A stretch of 35,031 nt of DNA from Sphingobacterium thalpophilum (lineage in GTDB: Bacteria > Bacteroidota > Bacteroidia > Chitinophagales > Chitinophagaceae), in the NCBI GenBank assembly GCA_945871875.1, contig CAMBYC010000018.1, positions 1 to 35,031 of the forward strand, given 5' to 3'. The notes under the pieces are model-generated. The model worked only from the letters and a program-made list of their open reading frames with translations, was not told the origin of the DNA and did not search any database. The position numbers were made by a program, and so were the translations under genes. Shown here piece by piece: positions 7,266-15,734 of the stretch; positions within the stretch are counted from its first letter, which is position 1, and each line of letters begins with the position of its first letter.

Positions 7266-9941
7266 ATGGAAACAATTCCAAAAAAGAGATTTAATAAAAT
7301 CTACTTTAGCTTTTGTTTATTTCAATTGTCTGAATTACACCCATTTAAAGTTCTACAAAAGGGGAAGAGTACAGTTTTAATTTTGCTATTTTTTTTAACT
7401 GCATTTGTTGCTAATGCTAGGCACATAGCAGGTGGAGAAATGTCTTACAAATATATAGGTATAGGTAGTAGCGGGAAATTAAAATATGAGGTTTTATTAA
7501 AATTATACCGTGATTGTTTTTCACCCGGTGCTGCTTTAGATGGTGTGGCAGCAATCAATGTTTTTAACCAAGGAAATATTATTAGTGTATTAAATGTTCC
7601 AATGAAAAATATGGAAGTGGTACAACTTTCCAAACCTGGTCCTTGTATTGAAAATGCACCTATTATTTGTTATGAAATTGGATACTATAGTCAAATAATT
7701 GAATTGCCAGTTACTATTGATGGATATATTTTAGGTTATCAAAGTTGTTGTAGAATTGAAAATATTACTAATGTATCAAGTTCTGGATCTGCGGGTGTAA
7801 CTTATATGGCAGCTATTCCAGGGACTAAATTGATGCTTTCTGCACCAGAAAACAGTAGTCCTGTTTTTAATACAAGTGATACGGTAATTGTATGTGAAAA
7901 AAATGCTTTTTTTTATAATTTCAGTGCCACAGATGCAGAAGGAGATGATTTGGAGTATACTTTTCAAGAAGCATACGATGGACGATCTTTCAACAATCCA
8001 AAACCTGATATCTCTATTGTTCCCCCTTATACAAGCCTTATCTATAATTGGGGGTTTTCCGCTACTGCACCTATGGGGTATAAAGTCAATATCAATAATA
8101 ATTCTGGTTTGGTTAATGGTATAGCACCTGCTGCAGGAATTTATGTTGTAACTGTAGTTGTAATTGAACGACGTAATGGTATAATTATCAATTATCATCG
8201 AAAAGATTTACACCTTAAAGTAGCTGCTTGTTCTATTGCAGCCGCTAACCTTGATCCTTCTTACATTACTTGCAAAAACTTTGAATTGACTTTCCAAAAC
8301 AACAATGTAAGTAGCCTAATAAAAACATATTTTTGGGATTTTGGAACCTCAGTACTATTGGATACATCTAACTATGATAGACCAACCTTTAAATTTCCTG
8401 ATACCGGAACATATAAAGTGAAGTTAGTCACTAACAAAAATCAAAATTGCTCTGATTCCACTTATACATTTGCAAAAATTTATCCAGGTTTTAAACCCGA
8501 CTTTGGTTTTGATAATGGTTGTAAAGATGCTCCTATCCAATTTACAGATTTAACAACAACGGCCTTTGGTAATGTAAACAAGTGGCAATGGATATTTGGA
8601 AATCCTATCATCAATCCAGATATGTCAAACCTTCAACACCCTAAATATGCCTACCCTAAATTAGGAACATACAACGTACAACTTATTGTAAGCAATACTA
8701 AAGGTTGTGCAGATACATTAGAAAAGGAAATTTTGGTTTTGGATAAGCCAACATTAAAATTAACGAGCGATACATTAATTTGTAATATTGACACTTTACA
8801 ACTTCATGCAAGTGGTTTAGGATCAGTAACTTGGTTTCCCAATTATATGATCAACGATATCAATAGTTTCGATCCATTGGTTAGTCCAGATAAACCAACT
8901 ATGTATTATGCTGTTTTGGTTTCATCACCTGGATGTACAATTATTGACAGTGTTTTTGTGGATGTGAAGAATTTTGTAACTGTATTTGCGGGAAACGATA
9001 CCTCTATTTGCCTTACAGATTCGGTGCAATTGAATCCAATTAGTGATGCAACCTCTTATATTTGGAAATCAGGAGGAGTGAAGGTTTCAACCCAAAAAGG
9101 GCCTTCATTCAAACCAAATGAAACTACAACTTATAATGTGATTGCAAATATTGGCAAATGCCAAGCATCTGATTCAATAACTGTAATTGCTTTTCCTTAT
9201 CCAAAATCCAATATCAACAAAGACACCATTTTGTGTTTTGGTGATGCCACTCAACTTTCAGTTTCTGGTGGAATAAATTACCTTTGGATGCCAGCAGCAG
9301 GATTAAACAACAACAGAATTGCCAATCCAATTGCTGCACCGAAATACAGCACTAAATATAAAGTATCCATATTTGACCAAGGTGGTTGCCCAAAACCCGC
9401 ATTTGATTCAGTGCTAATAAAAGTAGTGCCAAAAGTGATTGCGTTTGCAGGAAATGATACATCTGTTGTGATCAACCAACCATTGCAATTAAACGCTTTT
9501 GGTGGAAATTTTTATCAATGGTTTCCTTCACTCGGACTTTCTGATCCCAACATAAGAAACCCAATTGCCACATTATCATCAGATTATAGTTACTATTTAA
9601 GGGTAAGTACGCCGGAAGGTTGTGCTGCTATTGACACCATCAATATTCATGTTTTTCAGACCAATCCGGATATTTTTGTACCCACTGCGTTTACACCCAA
9701 TAACGATAAATTAAACGACTTTTTAATTCCACTGCCTGTAGGAATTGAACAATTTGATTTTTTCAAGGTATACAATCGATTTGGCCAATTGATTTTTTCT
9801 ACTACAGAAGTTGGTAAAGGTTGGGATGGAAAAATCGGAGGACAAGATCAAAGTAACGGAACTTTTGTTTGGTATGTTCAAGGAAAAGATTACACTGGGA
9901 AAAGAGTTTTCAAAAAGGGAACATCAATATTGTTAAAATAA
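7266..9941 (+). CDS. Large secreted PKD/Ig-like protein with T9SS type B gliding-motility C-terminal domain
   Basis: About 890 residues. A hydrophobic signal segment (VLILLFFLTAFVANA) precedes ARHIAGGEMSYKYIG, which begins a conserved N-terminal domain seen in many Bacteroidota adhesin-like proteins (YRDCFSP, GYQSCCR). Two PKD domains follow (YFWDFG...GTYKV and WQWIFG...GTYNVQLIVSN), then at least four ~85-residue Ig-like modules with recurring FAGNDTS or DT-C-x-D starts and YxVxVxxxxGC ends. The last ~90 residues (VPTAFTPNNDKLNDF, FKVYNRFGQLIF, GWDGK, NGTFVWYV, KGTSILLK) are the gliding-motility-associated C-terminal domain, the type B signal for type IX secretion. It is probably exported and surface-attached as an adhesin. 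The start is uncertain: ATGs at 7230 and 7266 and a TTG at 7200 all give an unusually long n-region. It is not obviously operonic. Confidence 0.88.
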   Translation: METIPKKRFNKIYFSFCLFQLSELHPFKVLQKGKSTVLILLFFLTAFVANARHIAGGEMSYKYIGIGSSGKLKYEVLLKLYRDCFSPGAALDGVAAINVFNQGNIISVLNVPMKNMEVVQLSKPGPCIENAPIICYEIGYYSQIIELPVTIDGYILGYQSCCRIENITNVSSSGSAGVTYMAAIPGTKLMLSAPENSSPVFNTSDTVIVCEKNAFFYNFSATDAEGDDLEYTFQEAYDGRSFNNPKPDISIVPPYTSLIYNWGFSATAPMGYKVNINNNSGLVNGIAPAAGIYVVTVVVIERRNGIIINYHRKDLHLKVAACSIAAANLDPSYITCKNFELTFQNNNVSSLIKTYFWDFGTSVLLDTSNYDRPTFKFPDTGTYKVKLVTNKNQNCSDSTYTFAKIYPGFKPDFGFDNGCKDAPIQFTDLTTTAFGNVNKWQWIFGNPIINPDMSNLQHPKYAYPKLGTYNVQLIVSNTKGCADTLEKEILVLDKPTLKLTSDTLICNIDTLQLHASGLGSVTWFPNYMINDINSFDPLVSPDKPTMYYAVLVSSPGCTIIDSVFVDVKNFVTVFAGNDTSICLTDSVQLNPISDATSYIWKSGGVKVSTQKGPSFKPNETTTYNVIANIGKCQASDSITVIAFPYPKSNINKDTILCFGDATQLSVSGGINYLWMPAAGLNNNRIANPIAAPKYSTKYKVSIFDQGGCPKPAFDSVLIKVVPKVIAFAGNDTSVVINQPLQLNAFGGNFYQWFPSLGLSDPNIRNPIATLSSDYSYYLRVSTPEGCAAIDTINIHVFQTNPDIFVPTAFTPNNDKLNDFLIPLPVGIEQFDFFKVYNRFGQLIFSTTEVGKGWDGKIGGQDQSNGTFVWYVQGKDYTGKRVFKKGTSILLK

Positions 9942-10156
9942 ATAATCTTTTAACCCACATTTCAATTTATGGCGTTGTCTGCAGCATTTGTTTTGCTAAC
10001 TTGAGCATTCATCAGCAAAACGAAAAGCCTAAAAAAATCGATTGAAAATAATTGATAATTAAATTGTTATAAATTAGTTAGATGGAATTACTCTTTAGAA
10101 GAAAAAAGTAAATTATTGGGTTAAGTGATTTCAAAAATAACCTTATCGATGAAGAT

Positions 10157-10181
10157 TATATGACCACGAAGTGGTCATATA
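10157..10181. repeat. GAA-loop hairpin (CCACGAAGTGG type)
   Basis: TATATGACCAC, loop GAA, GTGGTCATATA: a perfect 11-bp stem. It pairs in style with the hairpin at 10206-10222. Both sit in the 352-bp gap 9942-10293 between convergent genes, which otherwise shows only AT-rich sequence and the terminator at 10253-10286. Confidence 0.6.
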
Positions 10182-10205
10182 TAGCAAAGTATTTGAAAAG
10201 CAACA

Positions 10206-10222
10206 CGACTCCGAAGGAGTCG
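10206..10222. repeat. GAA-loop hairpin (CTCCGAAGGAG type)
   Basis: CGACTCC, loop GAA, GGAGTCG: a perfect 7-bp stem with the same GAA loop as the hairpin 24 nt upstream but an unrelated stem. The shared loop with different stems suggests a two-member structured element. Confidence 0.6.
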
Positions 10223-10252
10223 AATAAAGCGTTAAAATAGTTTAAAATTATT

Positions 10253-10286
10253 AATCCCAAATTAAGCATATGTGTAATTTGGGATT
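10253..10286 (-). terminator. Terminator of aminotransferase gene, probably bidirectional
   Basis: AATCCCAAATTA (10253-10264), a 10-nt loop, TAATTTGGGATT (10275-10286): a perfect 12-bp stem located just past the minus-strand gene's stop. AT-rich T-containing flanks on both sides could let it stop transcription from either direction. Confidence 0.7.
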
Positions 10287-10293
10287 ATTTTGC

Positions 10294-11487
10294 CTACATC
10301 ACTTCTTTATAAGCTTTCAACGCAAGTTCCAAACAATCCATCGCAGCATCCAATGCTATAAGATTCAATACATAAGCCAAACGAACTTCATTTTTTCCTA
10401 AACCAGGAGTGCCATAAAATCCGGTTGCTGGAGACAACATTACAGTTTGGTTGTTGTGAGAAAATGATTCCAAAAGCCACTGGCAAAACTTATCTGCATC
10501 ATCAATCGGTAATCTTGCAATTGCATAAAACGCACCACCAGGATTTGGACAAGTTACACCTTCCATTTTATTTAGGCGTGCAATCATCAAATCCCTTCTT
10601 GCCATATATTCTGCTTTAGGACCGTCAAAATAATTATCAGGAAGGTCGATTGCCGCTTCTCCCATTATTTGTGCCAACCCAGGAGGTGATAATCTTGCTT
10701 GTGCAAATTTTAATGCAGCTTGGTAAACGGCTTTGTTTTTGGTAACCAAGGCACCAATCCTCGCTCCACATGCAGAATACCTCTTAGAAATAGTATCCAT
10801 CAAAACCACATGTTGATCCATTCCTTCCCAATGTAAGGCACTAATAAATTCGCCACCGTAACAAAATTCCCTGTACGCCTCATCGGAAAACAAATACAAA
10901 CTGTGTTTTAAACAAATTTCTTTTAAAGCTTCCATTTCAGCTCTACTGTATAAATAACCTGTAGGGTTGTTTGGGTTACAAATTACAATTCCCTTTGTTT
11001 TTGGGGTAATTAATTTTTCAAATTCTGCAATGGGTGGCAATGCAAAACCATCATCAATGCTGCAAGTTAGAGGTACAACATTAACTCCAGCCATCACCGC
11101 AAAACCATTATAGTTTGCATAAAATGGTTCGGGAATAATGATTTCATCACCTGGATTTAAACAACTCATCAACCCAAATATAATGGCTTCACTACCCCCA
11201 GTTGTAATCATTATTTCTTCCTGGGTTACATCGATACCAACTTTTTTATAATATTCTACTAGTTTCAAACGATAACTTTCATTGCCTGCACTATGGCTAT
11301 AGGCTAATACTTTGATGTCGGCATTGCGAACGGCCTCCATCAATTGGGGAGGTGTTTCAATATCGGGCTGACCAATATTCAATTGATAAACTGTTATTCC
11401 TCTTTTTTTAGCAGCTTCTGCATAAGGAACCAATTTACGAACTGGAGACGCCGGCATCAATTTACCTCTTTCTGAAATGTTTAACAT
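10294..11487 (-). CDS. Class I/II PLP-dependent aminotransferase (aspartate aminotransferase-like)
   Basis: A 397-residue fold-type I aminotransferase. The PLP site is complete: N174 in NPNNPTG, D202 and Y205 in SDEAYREF, Schiff-base lysine K235 in SKRYSACGARIG with R243, and the substrate-carboxylate arginine R369 in EVRLAY. N-terminal LNIGQPDIETP is typical of the AspC/AAT-I-gamma group. It transfers an amino group between an amino acid and 2-oxoglutarate in the cytoplasm; the substrate could be aspartate, aromatic or other amino acids and is not resolved. The ATG at 11487 lies 4 nt after a TACCTTTG box. It is flanked by its own promoter and terminator, so it is probably monocistronic. Confidence 0.92.
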   Translation of the reverse strand: MLNISERGKLMPASPVRKLVPYAEAAKKRGITVYQLNIGQPDIETPPQLMEAVRNADIKVLAYSHSAGNESYRLKLVEYYKKVGIDVTQEEIMITTGGSEAIIFGLMSCLNPGDEIIIPEPFYANYNGFAVMAGVNVVPLTCSIDDGFALPPIAEFEKLITPKTKGIVICNPNNPTGYLYSRAEMEALKEICLKHSLYLFSDEAYREFCYGGEFISALHWEGMDQHVVLMDTISKRYSACGARIGALVTKNKAVYQAALKFAQARLSPPGLAQIMGEAAIDLPDNYFDGPKAEYMARRDLMIARLNKMEGVTCPNPGGAFYAIARLPIDDADKFCQWLLESFSHNNQTVMLSPATGFYGTPGLGKNEVRLAYVLNLIALDAAMDCLELALKAYKEVM

Positions 11488-11491
11488 GGTG

Positions 11492-11499
11492 CAAAGGTA
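11492..11499 (-). promoter_or_regulatory. Bacteroidota -7 box TACCTTTG directly before aminotransferase
   Basis: On the minus strand TACCTTTG-CACC-ATG: the box ends 4 nt before the start codon, the same layout as TACCTTTG-TGCC-ATG at 6143-6157. It predicts a leaderless or nearly leaderless transcript. No -33 TTTG is evident. Confidence 0.6.
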
Positions 11500-11554
11500 A
11501 AAGGAGTAACTGAAATTATTTTACATTATATCTTTTTTGGCATAAAAATTAGAC

Positions 11555-11591
11555 AAAAAAAAGTGTGAAAACGCATTTGTTTTCACACTTT
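11555..11591 (-). terminator. Strong intrinsic terminator of the DUF1573 pair
   Basis: On the minus strand AAAGTGTGAAAAC, 6-nt loop, GTTTTCACACTTT followed by T's: a perfect 13-bp stem (arms 11560-11572 and 11579-11591) and an 8-nt U-tract (11555-11562, partly within the stem). It ends the transcript from 12488 before the aminotransferase promoter. Confidence 0.85.
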
Positions 11592-11611
11592 ACTATTTTA
11601 AGACAAATAAA

Positions 11612-12049
11612 TTAGTTCTTCTTTTCAGCCTCTAGTTTAGAGAAAGCTTCAGCAGAAATAACTTCACCTGTAATGTTCAAAGACAATGGGCTATCAAATC
11701 CTTTAACTTTAACATAGATTTCTTTACTAAATGGACCAGCAGCAGCTGCGTTAAAACCAGCAGTAATTTTGTCTGTTTTTCCTTTGCTGATAGGAGCTTG
11801 AGGCCACTGAGGAGTAGTGCAACCACAAGAAGCAGTAGCTGTTTCAATAGTGATAAGCTCTTTGCTTACATTAGTAAAAGGAAATTCATGAGTTACTGGT
11901 GTGCCTTGCTTGATTTTTCCAAAATTGAATTTTAATTCTTTGAATTTTAAGAATTCATCTACCTTTTTTACAGGACTGGTTACTACAGTTTGAGCAAATA
12001 AAGAACCAGAAAAGCAACTAATCATCAATACAAATAAGAGTTTTTTCAT
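11612..12049 (-). CDS. DUF1573 domain secreted protein (second of pair)
   Basis: A 145-residue protein with a clear signal peptide (MKKLLFVLMISCFSGSLFAQ) and one DUF1573 domain. Signature features are FNFGKIKQGTPVTHEF, FTNVS, and ASCGCTTPQW with two close cysteines, followed by a beta-rich tail. DUF1573 proteins are abundant in Bacteroidota and have an Ig-like (ASH/HYDIN-type) fold; their function is not established, although many are periplasmic or surface proteins. It follows its paralogue at 12057-12488 by 7 nt on the same strand and ends in the strong terminator at 11555-11591, so the two form an operon. Confidence 0.88.
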   Translation of the reverse strand: MKKLLFVLMISCFSGSLFAQTVVTSPVKKVDEFLKFKELKFNFGKIKQGTPVTHEFPFTNVSKELITIETATASCGCTTPQWPQAPISKGKTDKITAGFNAAAAGPFSKEIYVKVKGFDSPLSLNITGEVISAEAFSKLEAEKKN

Positions 12050-12056
12050 GTTGTAC

Positions 12057-12488
12057 TTAGTTTGTTTTATTTAGAAATACGAGTGAACTGTTTAGTGGAG
12101 CGGTTTTCTCGGGTGTTTTAAATACTTCACCTTTAATCAATATCGTTTTTGTAAAACCTTTATTGTGATAAATGGTGATAGATTTTTCAAAAGCACCTTC
12201 ACTTGAGGCATTATAACCAACTTTTATGATTGATTCTTTGCCGGGTAAAATAGGCGATTTGTCCCATTCTGGTGTTGTGCAACCACAAGAAGCTTGTACA
12301 TTTTCCAACAACAATGCCGAATCTCCTGCATTGACAATTGTAAAATTGTGAGTAACAGGTTTGCCTTGTAGAATTTTCCCGAAATTGTACTGTGATTCTT
12401 TTAATTGTAAAACCTCATTTGCTGATTTTTGAGAAAAAGCAGCAAATGATACAAAGAATAAGATTATTGAAAATGTTGGTTTCTTCAT
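12057..12488 (-). CDS. DUF1573 domain secreted protein (first of pair)
   Basis: A 143-residue paralogue of the next gene, with a signal peptide (MKKPTFSIILFFVSFAAFSQ) and a DUF1573 domain: YNFGKILQGKPVTHNF, VNAGDS, and ASCGCTTPEW. The shared ASCGCTTPxW core and QGxPVTHxF strand show they arose by duplication, but the tails have diverged (this one ends in ASLVFLNKTN-like beta sequence, the other in a charged AEKKN end). It is the first gene of a two-gene unit with a 7-nt gap. Function is unknown; a role outside the cytoplasm is inferred from the signal peptide. Confidence 0.88.
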   Translation of the reverse strand: MKKPTFSIILFFVSFAAFSQKSANEVLQLKESQYNFGKILQGKPVTHNFTIVNAGDSALLLENVQASCGCTTPEWDKSPILPGKESIIKVGYNASSEGAFEKSITIYHNKGFTKTILIKGEVFKTPEKTAPLNSSLVFLNKTN

Positions 12489-12651
12489 AATTCAGTAGAT
12501 TAAAATTACAATATCTTATAGAAAGAAAACACCTTTTGAATAATATCTTAATAAAATTATACAAATAATCACATTTAATGTACTCAAATAATGCTAAAAT
12601 TGGTTTGAAAAATCTTATTATTGAATAGTTTAAGATCGATTTTTATTTGTT

Positions 12652-12659
12652 TATTTTTG
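12652..12659 (+). promoter_or_regulatory. Possible -7 box for 2-oxoacid dehydrogenase E1
   Basis: TATTTTTG matches TAnnTTTG and lies 40 nt before the preferred ATG at 12700. It supports that ATG over the in-frame TTG at 12667, which would sit almost on the transcription start. Confidence 0.45.
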
Positions 12660-12699
12660 CAGTTATTTGATACGATTTAAATTTCTTACGTTTGCTAAT

Positions 12700-15087
12700 A
12701 TGAACCAAGTTTTACCTAATGAATTGATGTCAGAAAAACTAAGTTTCGATGAATTTCGTAAAGAAGTTTTGAGTGATTACCGCTTTGTTTGCGAGAGTAG
12801 AGAAGCAAGTCTATTAGGCAGAAAGGAAGTATTAACTGGGAAAGCTAAATTCGGCATTTTTGGCGATGGTAAAGAGGTTCCTCAGGTTGCTATGGCAAAA
12901 TATTTTCGTAAAGGTGATTTTTATAGCGGTTATTATCGAGATCAAACCTTTGCATTTGCTTCAGGAACAGCTACCATTACCGAGTTTTTTGCACAATTGT
13001 ATTCCGATCCCAATACCCAAAATGATCCGCATAGTGCCGGCAGGCAAATGAATTCACATTTTGCTTCAAGAACAATTAATAATGATGGTGAATTTCTTGA
13101 TTTAGCAAATCATAAAAATATTGCAGCTGGAATGGCTCCAACTGCCGGACAAATGCCGCGTGCATTAGGTTTGGCATTGGCTTCTTCTGCATTTCGAAAT
13201 ACTGAAAGTTTACAATCTTTTTCACATCTTTCTAATAATGGTAACGAAGTTTGTTTTTGCACTATTGGAGATGCTGCTACAAGTGAAGGACATTTCTGGG
13301 AAACACTAAATGCTGCAACCGTAATGCAAGTTCCACTTGCTGTTTTTGTATGGGATGATGGTTATGGAATTTCGGTGCCTACAAAACTGCAAACTACAAA
13401 GGGATCTATCTCAGAAGCATTAATGGGATTTAAGAAAACTGAAAATAGTAACGGGATTCTTATTTATAAAGTGAAAGCTTGGGATTATGCCGGAATGTGT
13501 GAAGCTTTTGAAGAGGGAATTGAAAAAGCACGTACACAACATATTCCAGTTTTGTTTCACGTTGAAGAGGTTACACAACCCCAAGGACATTCTACTTCAG
13601 GAAGCCATGAACGCTACAAAACCCCTGAACGCCTTGAATGGGAACGCAAATGGGATTGTTTGAAAATAATGAGGAAGTGGTTGCTTGAAAATGCGTTGGC
13701 ATCAGAAAGCGAAATTTCACAAATAGAGATAGAATCCAAATTAAAGGTTAAGCAATGCCGACAAACCGCTTGGGATAATTATTTCAATCCAGTTAAGTTA
13801 TTGGTACAACAGGCACTTGAACAACTCAATAATTTGATTAATAGTTGTTCTGCACAAGCAGATGTATTGAATCAATTATACAAGGATTTATCTACAAATC
13901 GCGAACCAGAATTTAGAGATATTATGAGGGTTTTGGGAAGGGCAGCATCCATTACACCTTCATATTTAAACAGCGAGTTGGTTGGATTTTATTCACAATT
14001 ACAGAAAGATGGTCAACAGTTGTATAGCTCACATCTTCATTTAGAAGGTCCTAAAAATGCAATGAATGTAGCGGCTGTTTCCGCACAATACGATGCTGAA
14101 GCAATAACAATTAATGGCTATGAAATTCTAAATAAATATTTTGATTTAAAATTTGCCGAGCAGCCAACACTTTTTGCTTTTGGGGAAGATGTTGGTCAGA
14201 TTGGAGATGTAAACCAAGGGTTTGCAGGTCTTCAGGAAAAATACGGCAAGAGTAGGATTTTTGATACAGGAATTAGAGAACTTACAATAATTGGACAAGG
14301 CATTGGGATGGCGATGCGTGGTTTACGACCCATCGCTGAAATTCAGTATTTAGATTACTTATTGTATGGTTTACAGCCATTAAGTGATGATGTTTCAACT
14401 TTACAATTTCGATCGGCGGGGAGTCAAATTGCTCCAATAATTGTAAGAACAAGGGGGCATCGTTTAGAAGGAATTTGGCATTCAGGCTCTCCAATGGGAA
14501 TGATAATCAATTCTTTACGTGGCATGTATGTTTGTGTGCCGAGAAATATGGTTCAGGCTGCGGGGATGTACAATACTTTATTAGAAAGCAATGAGCCGGG
14601 ATTGGTTATAGAATCTTTAAACGGATATCGTTTAAAAGAAAAATTGCCTTCAAACTTAACAGATTTTAGGGTGCCATTTGGTATTCCAGAAGTTTTAAGA
14701 GAGGGTTCAGATATTACGGTTGTTTCTTACGGTTCAACTTTGAGGATAGTTGCAGAAGCGGCGGAGTGGTTGCAGTCATTGGATATTAGTTGTGAAATCA
14801 TTGATGTACAAACTTTATTGCCTTTTGATATTAACCATAAGATTTTAGAATCATTACAGAAAACAAATAGAATATTATTTGTAGATGAAGACGTTCCTGG
14901 AGGTGCTGCTGCTTATATGTTTACCATGGTTATGGAAAAGCAGGGAGGATATCGTTGGTTGGATGTTAGTCCACGTACCCTAACCGCGAAACCGAATCGT
15001 CCGGGTTATGGCAGTGATGGCGATTATTTTGCAAAACCGAACACAGAGGATGTATTAGCTGTGGTTATGGCGATGATGAAAGAATAG
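12700..15087 (+). CDS. Fused alpha/beta 2-oxoacid dehydrogenase E1 (branched-chain type)
   Basis: A 795-residue fusion of the two E1 subunits, which use thiamine pyrophosphate to decarboxylate 2-oxoacids and acylate the lipoyl group of E2. Alpha part (about 10-370): TPP/Mg motif GDAATSEG at 190-197 with N204, and a HSTSGSHERYK loop at 297-307 matching the regulatory phosphorylation-loop region. Beta part (about 450-795): FGEDVG with catalytic-site E496, QGFAGLQEKYGKSRIFDTGI, and HSGSPM with H594. The fused form is common in Bacteroidota and is usually assigned to branched-chain 2-oxoacids. No E2 or E3 lies nearby, so it must draw them from elsewhere. The ATG at 12700 is chosen over the TTG at 12667 because it starts closer to the family N terminus and fits the promoter box. 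Confidence 0.92.
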   Translation: MNQVLPNELMSEKLSFDEFRKEVLSDYRFVCESREASLLGRKEVLTGKAKFGIFGDGKEVPQVAMAKYFRKGDFYSGYYRDQTFAFASGTATITEFFAQLYSDPNTQNDPHSAGRQMNSHFASRTINNDGEFLDLANHKNIAAGMAPTAGQMPRALGLALASSAFRNTESLQSFSHLSNNGNEVCFCTIGDAATSEGHFWETLNAATVMQVPLAVFVWDDGYGISVPTKLQTTKGSISEALMGFKKTENSNGILIYKVKAWDYAGMCEAFEEGIEKARTQHIPVLFHVEEVTQPQGHSTSGSHERYKTPERLEWERKWDCLKIMRKWLLENALASESEISQIEIESKLKVKQCRQTAWDNYFNPVKLLVQQALEQLNNLINSCSAQADVLNQLYKDLSTNREPEFRDIMRVLGRAASITPSYLNSELVGFYSQLQKDGQQLYSSHLHLEGPKNAMNVAAVSAQYDAEAITINGYEILNKYFDLKFAEQPTLFAFGEDVGQIGDVNQGFAGLQEKYGKSRIFDTGIRELTIIGQGIGMAMRGLRPIAEIQYLDYLLYGLQPLSDDVSTLQFRSAGSQIAPIIVRTRGHRLEGIWHSGSPMGMIINSLRGMYVCVPRNMVQAAGMYNTLLESNEPGLVIESLNGYRLKEKLPSNLTDFRVPFGIPEVLREGSDITVVSYGSTLRIVAEAAEWLQSLDISCEIIDVQTLLPFDINHKILESLQKTNRILFVDEDVPGGAAAYMFTMVMEKQGGYRWLDVSPRTLTAKPNRPGYGSDGDYFAKPNTEDVLAVVMAMMKE

Positions 15088-15090
15088 GGA

Positions 15091-15128
15091 AATTAATTAT
15101 AAATTTAAATTATGAATTATAAATTATT
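15091..15128 (+). repeat. Phased 7-mer array after E1 stop (AATTATA-like)
   Basis: Degenerate 7-mers (AATTATA, AATTTAA, ATTATGA, ATTATAA, ATTATTG) begin 3 nt after the E1 stop codon. It is one of at least eight arrays with 7-nt phasing in this window. Confidence 0.55.
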
Positions 15129-15172
15129 GGTTAAATGATTTTTTAATTTGGAAATTGAAAAAGAATGTTGTT

Positions 15173-15239
15173 TTGAATTGCCCCCAGCTTCAGATGTGGG
15201 TATTATTTTATTTATTAAATTGACTTTAACTAACATAAC
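15173..15239 (+). repeat. 67-bp bipartite palindromic unit, copy 6 (decayed)
   Basis: Head CCCCCAGCTTCAGATGTGGG (15181-15200), then a tail GACTTTAAC about 49 nt from the unit start. The spacing is 2 nt off the other copies and both palindromes are mutated, so this is an old copy. It lies singly between E1 and the DCC gene. Confidence 0.6.
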
Positions 15240-15275
15240 CCGAATTAAACACCTCCAATCAACCAAAAAAAAATT

Positions 15276-15611
15276 ATGAAAAACTTAATTGTATACTACG
15301 ACGGAGATTGCGGATTGTGCAGCAGAACAGTACAATTTTTAAAACGCAACGACAAAAAGAAGAAGTTTGAATACCAAACTTTGCAATCTGCATTTCCTAG
15401 TGTGGAGCACAAAAGTTTTATTTTTCGAGAAGGGGATAAGCATTATTTTAAATCTACTGCAGCTTTGAAGGTAGTTAAACACCTCGGTGGAATATGGCCT
15501 TGCCTTTCTATTGGAGTTATTATTCCTCGCTTTCTTAGAGATGCAGTTTATGATTTTGTAGCAAAAAATAGGTATAAGTGGTTTGGGAAAGTGAAGGAAT
15601 GTCAATTATGA
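15276..15611 (+). CDS. DCC-family (DUF393) thiol-disulfide oxidoreductase-like protein
   Basis: A 111-residue protein with the family hallmark YYDGDCGLCSRTVQFL near the N terminus: D9, D11, C12 and C15 form the DxxCxxC-type motif after which the DCC family is named. The remainder (about 60-105) is amphipathic and ends in the usual RYKWFGK segment. The family is predicted to have a thioredoxin-like redox fold, but its substrates are poorly known. The start is an ATG after an A9-rich leader without a Shine-Dalgarno sequence. The last codons (Gln-Leu-stop) lie inside the 7-mer array starting at 15604. Confidence 0.88.
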   Translation: MKNLIVYYDGDCGLCSRTVQFLKRNDKKKKFEYQTLQSAFPSVEHKSFIFREGDKHYFKSTAALKVVKHLGGIWPCLSIGVIIPRFLRDAVYDFVAKNRYKWFGKVKECQL

Positions 15612-15630
15612 ATTATGAATTATGAATTTA
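15604..15630 (+). repeat. Phased 7-mer array (AATTATG) across DCC stop codon
   Basis: AATTATG repeated three times in phase plus AATTTA. The DCC stop (TGA, 15609-15611) is inside the first unit. It is the reverse complement of the array at 15693-15734, giving an imperfect stem of about 24 bp with a ~62-nt loop between two convergent genes. It could act as a bidirectional terminator. Confidence 0.7.
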
Positions 15631-15692
15631 TTTTGATTGAAATGCAAGTTAATATTTACTAATTGCAATATTTAAAAAATCTTATCACCTAC

Positions 15693-15734
15693 AATTCATA
15701 ATTCATAATTTATAATTCATAATTCCTTTCTCCT
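15693..15734 (-). repeat. Phased 7-mer array (AATTCAT) running into yebC stop codon
   Basis: Six contiguous 7-mers on the plus strand: AATTCAT, AATTCAT, AATTTAT, AATTCAT, AATTCCT, TTCTCCT. The last covers two bases of the yebC stop codon (15733-15735 on the minus strand). It is the inverted partner of the array at 15604-15630. Confidence 0.7.

Noticed and set aside
7776..8198. 140-codon open frame on the minus strand inside the large PKD protein gene
   Set aside because: It is antisense to a well-supported coding frame, has a low-complexity Ile/Asn/Tyr-rich translation and matches no family I know.
12667..12699. TTG start for the fused E1
   Set aside because: It lies almost at the predicted transcription start and adds a non-conserved N-terminal stretch; the ATG at 12700 fits better.
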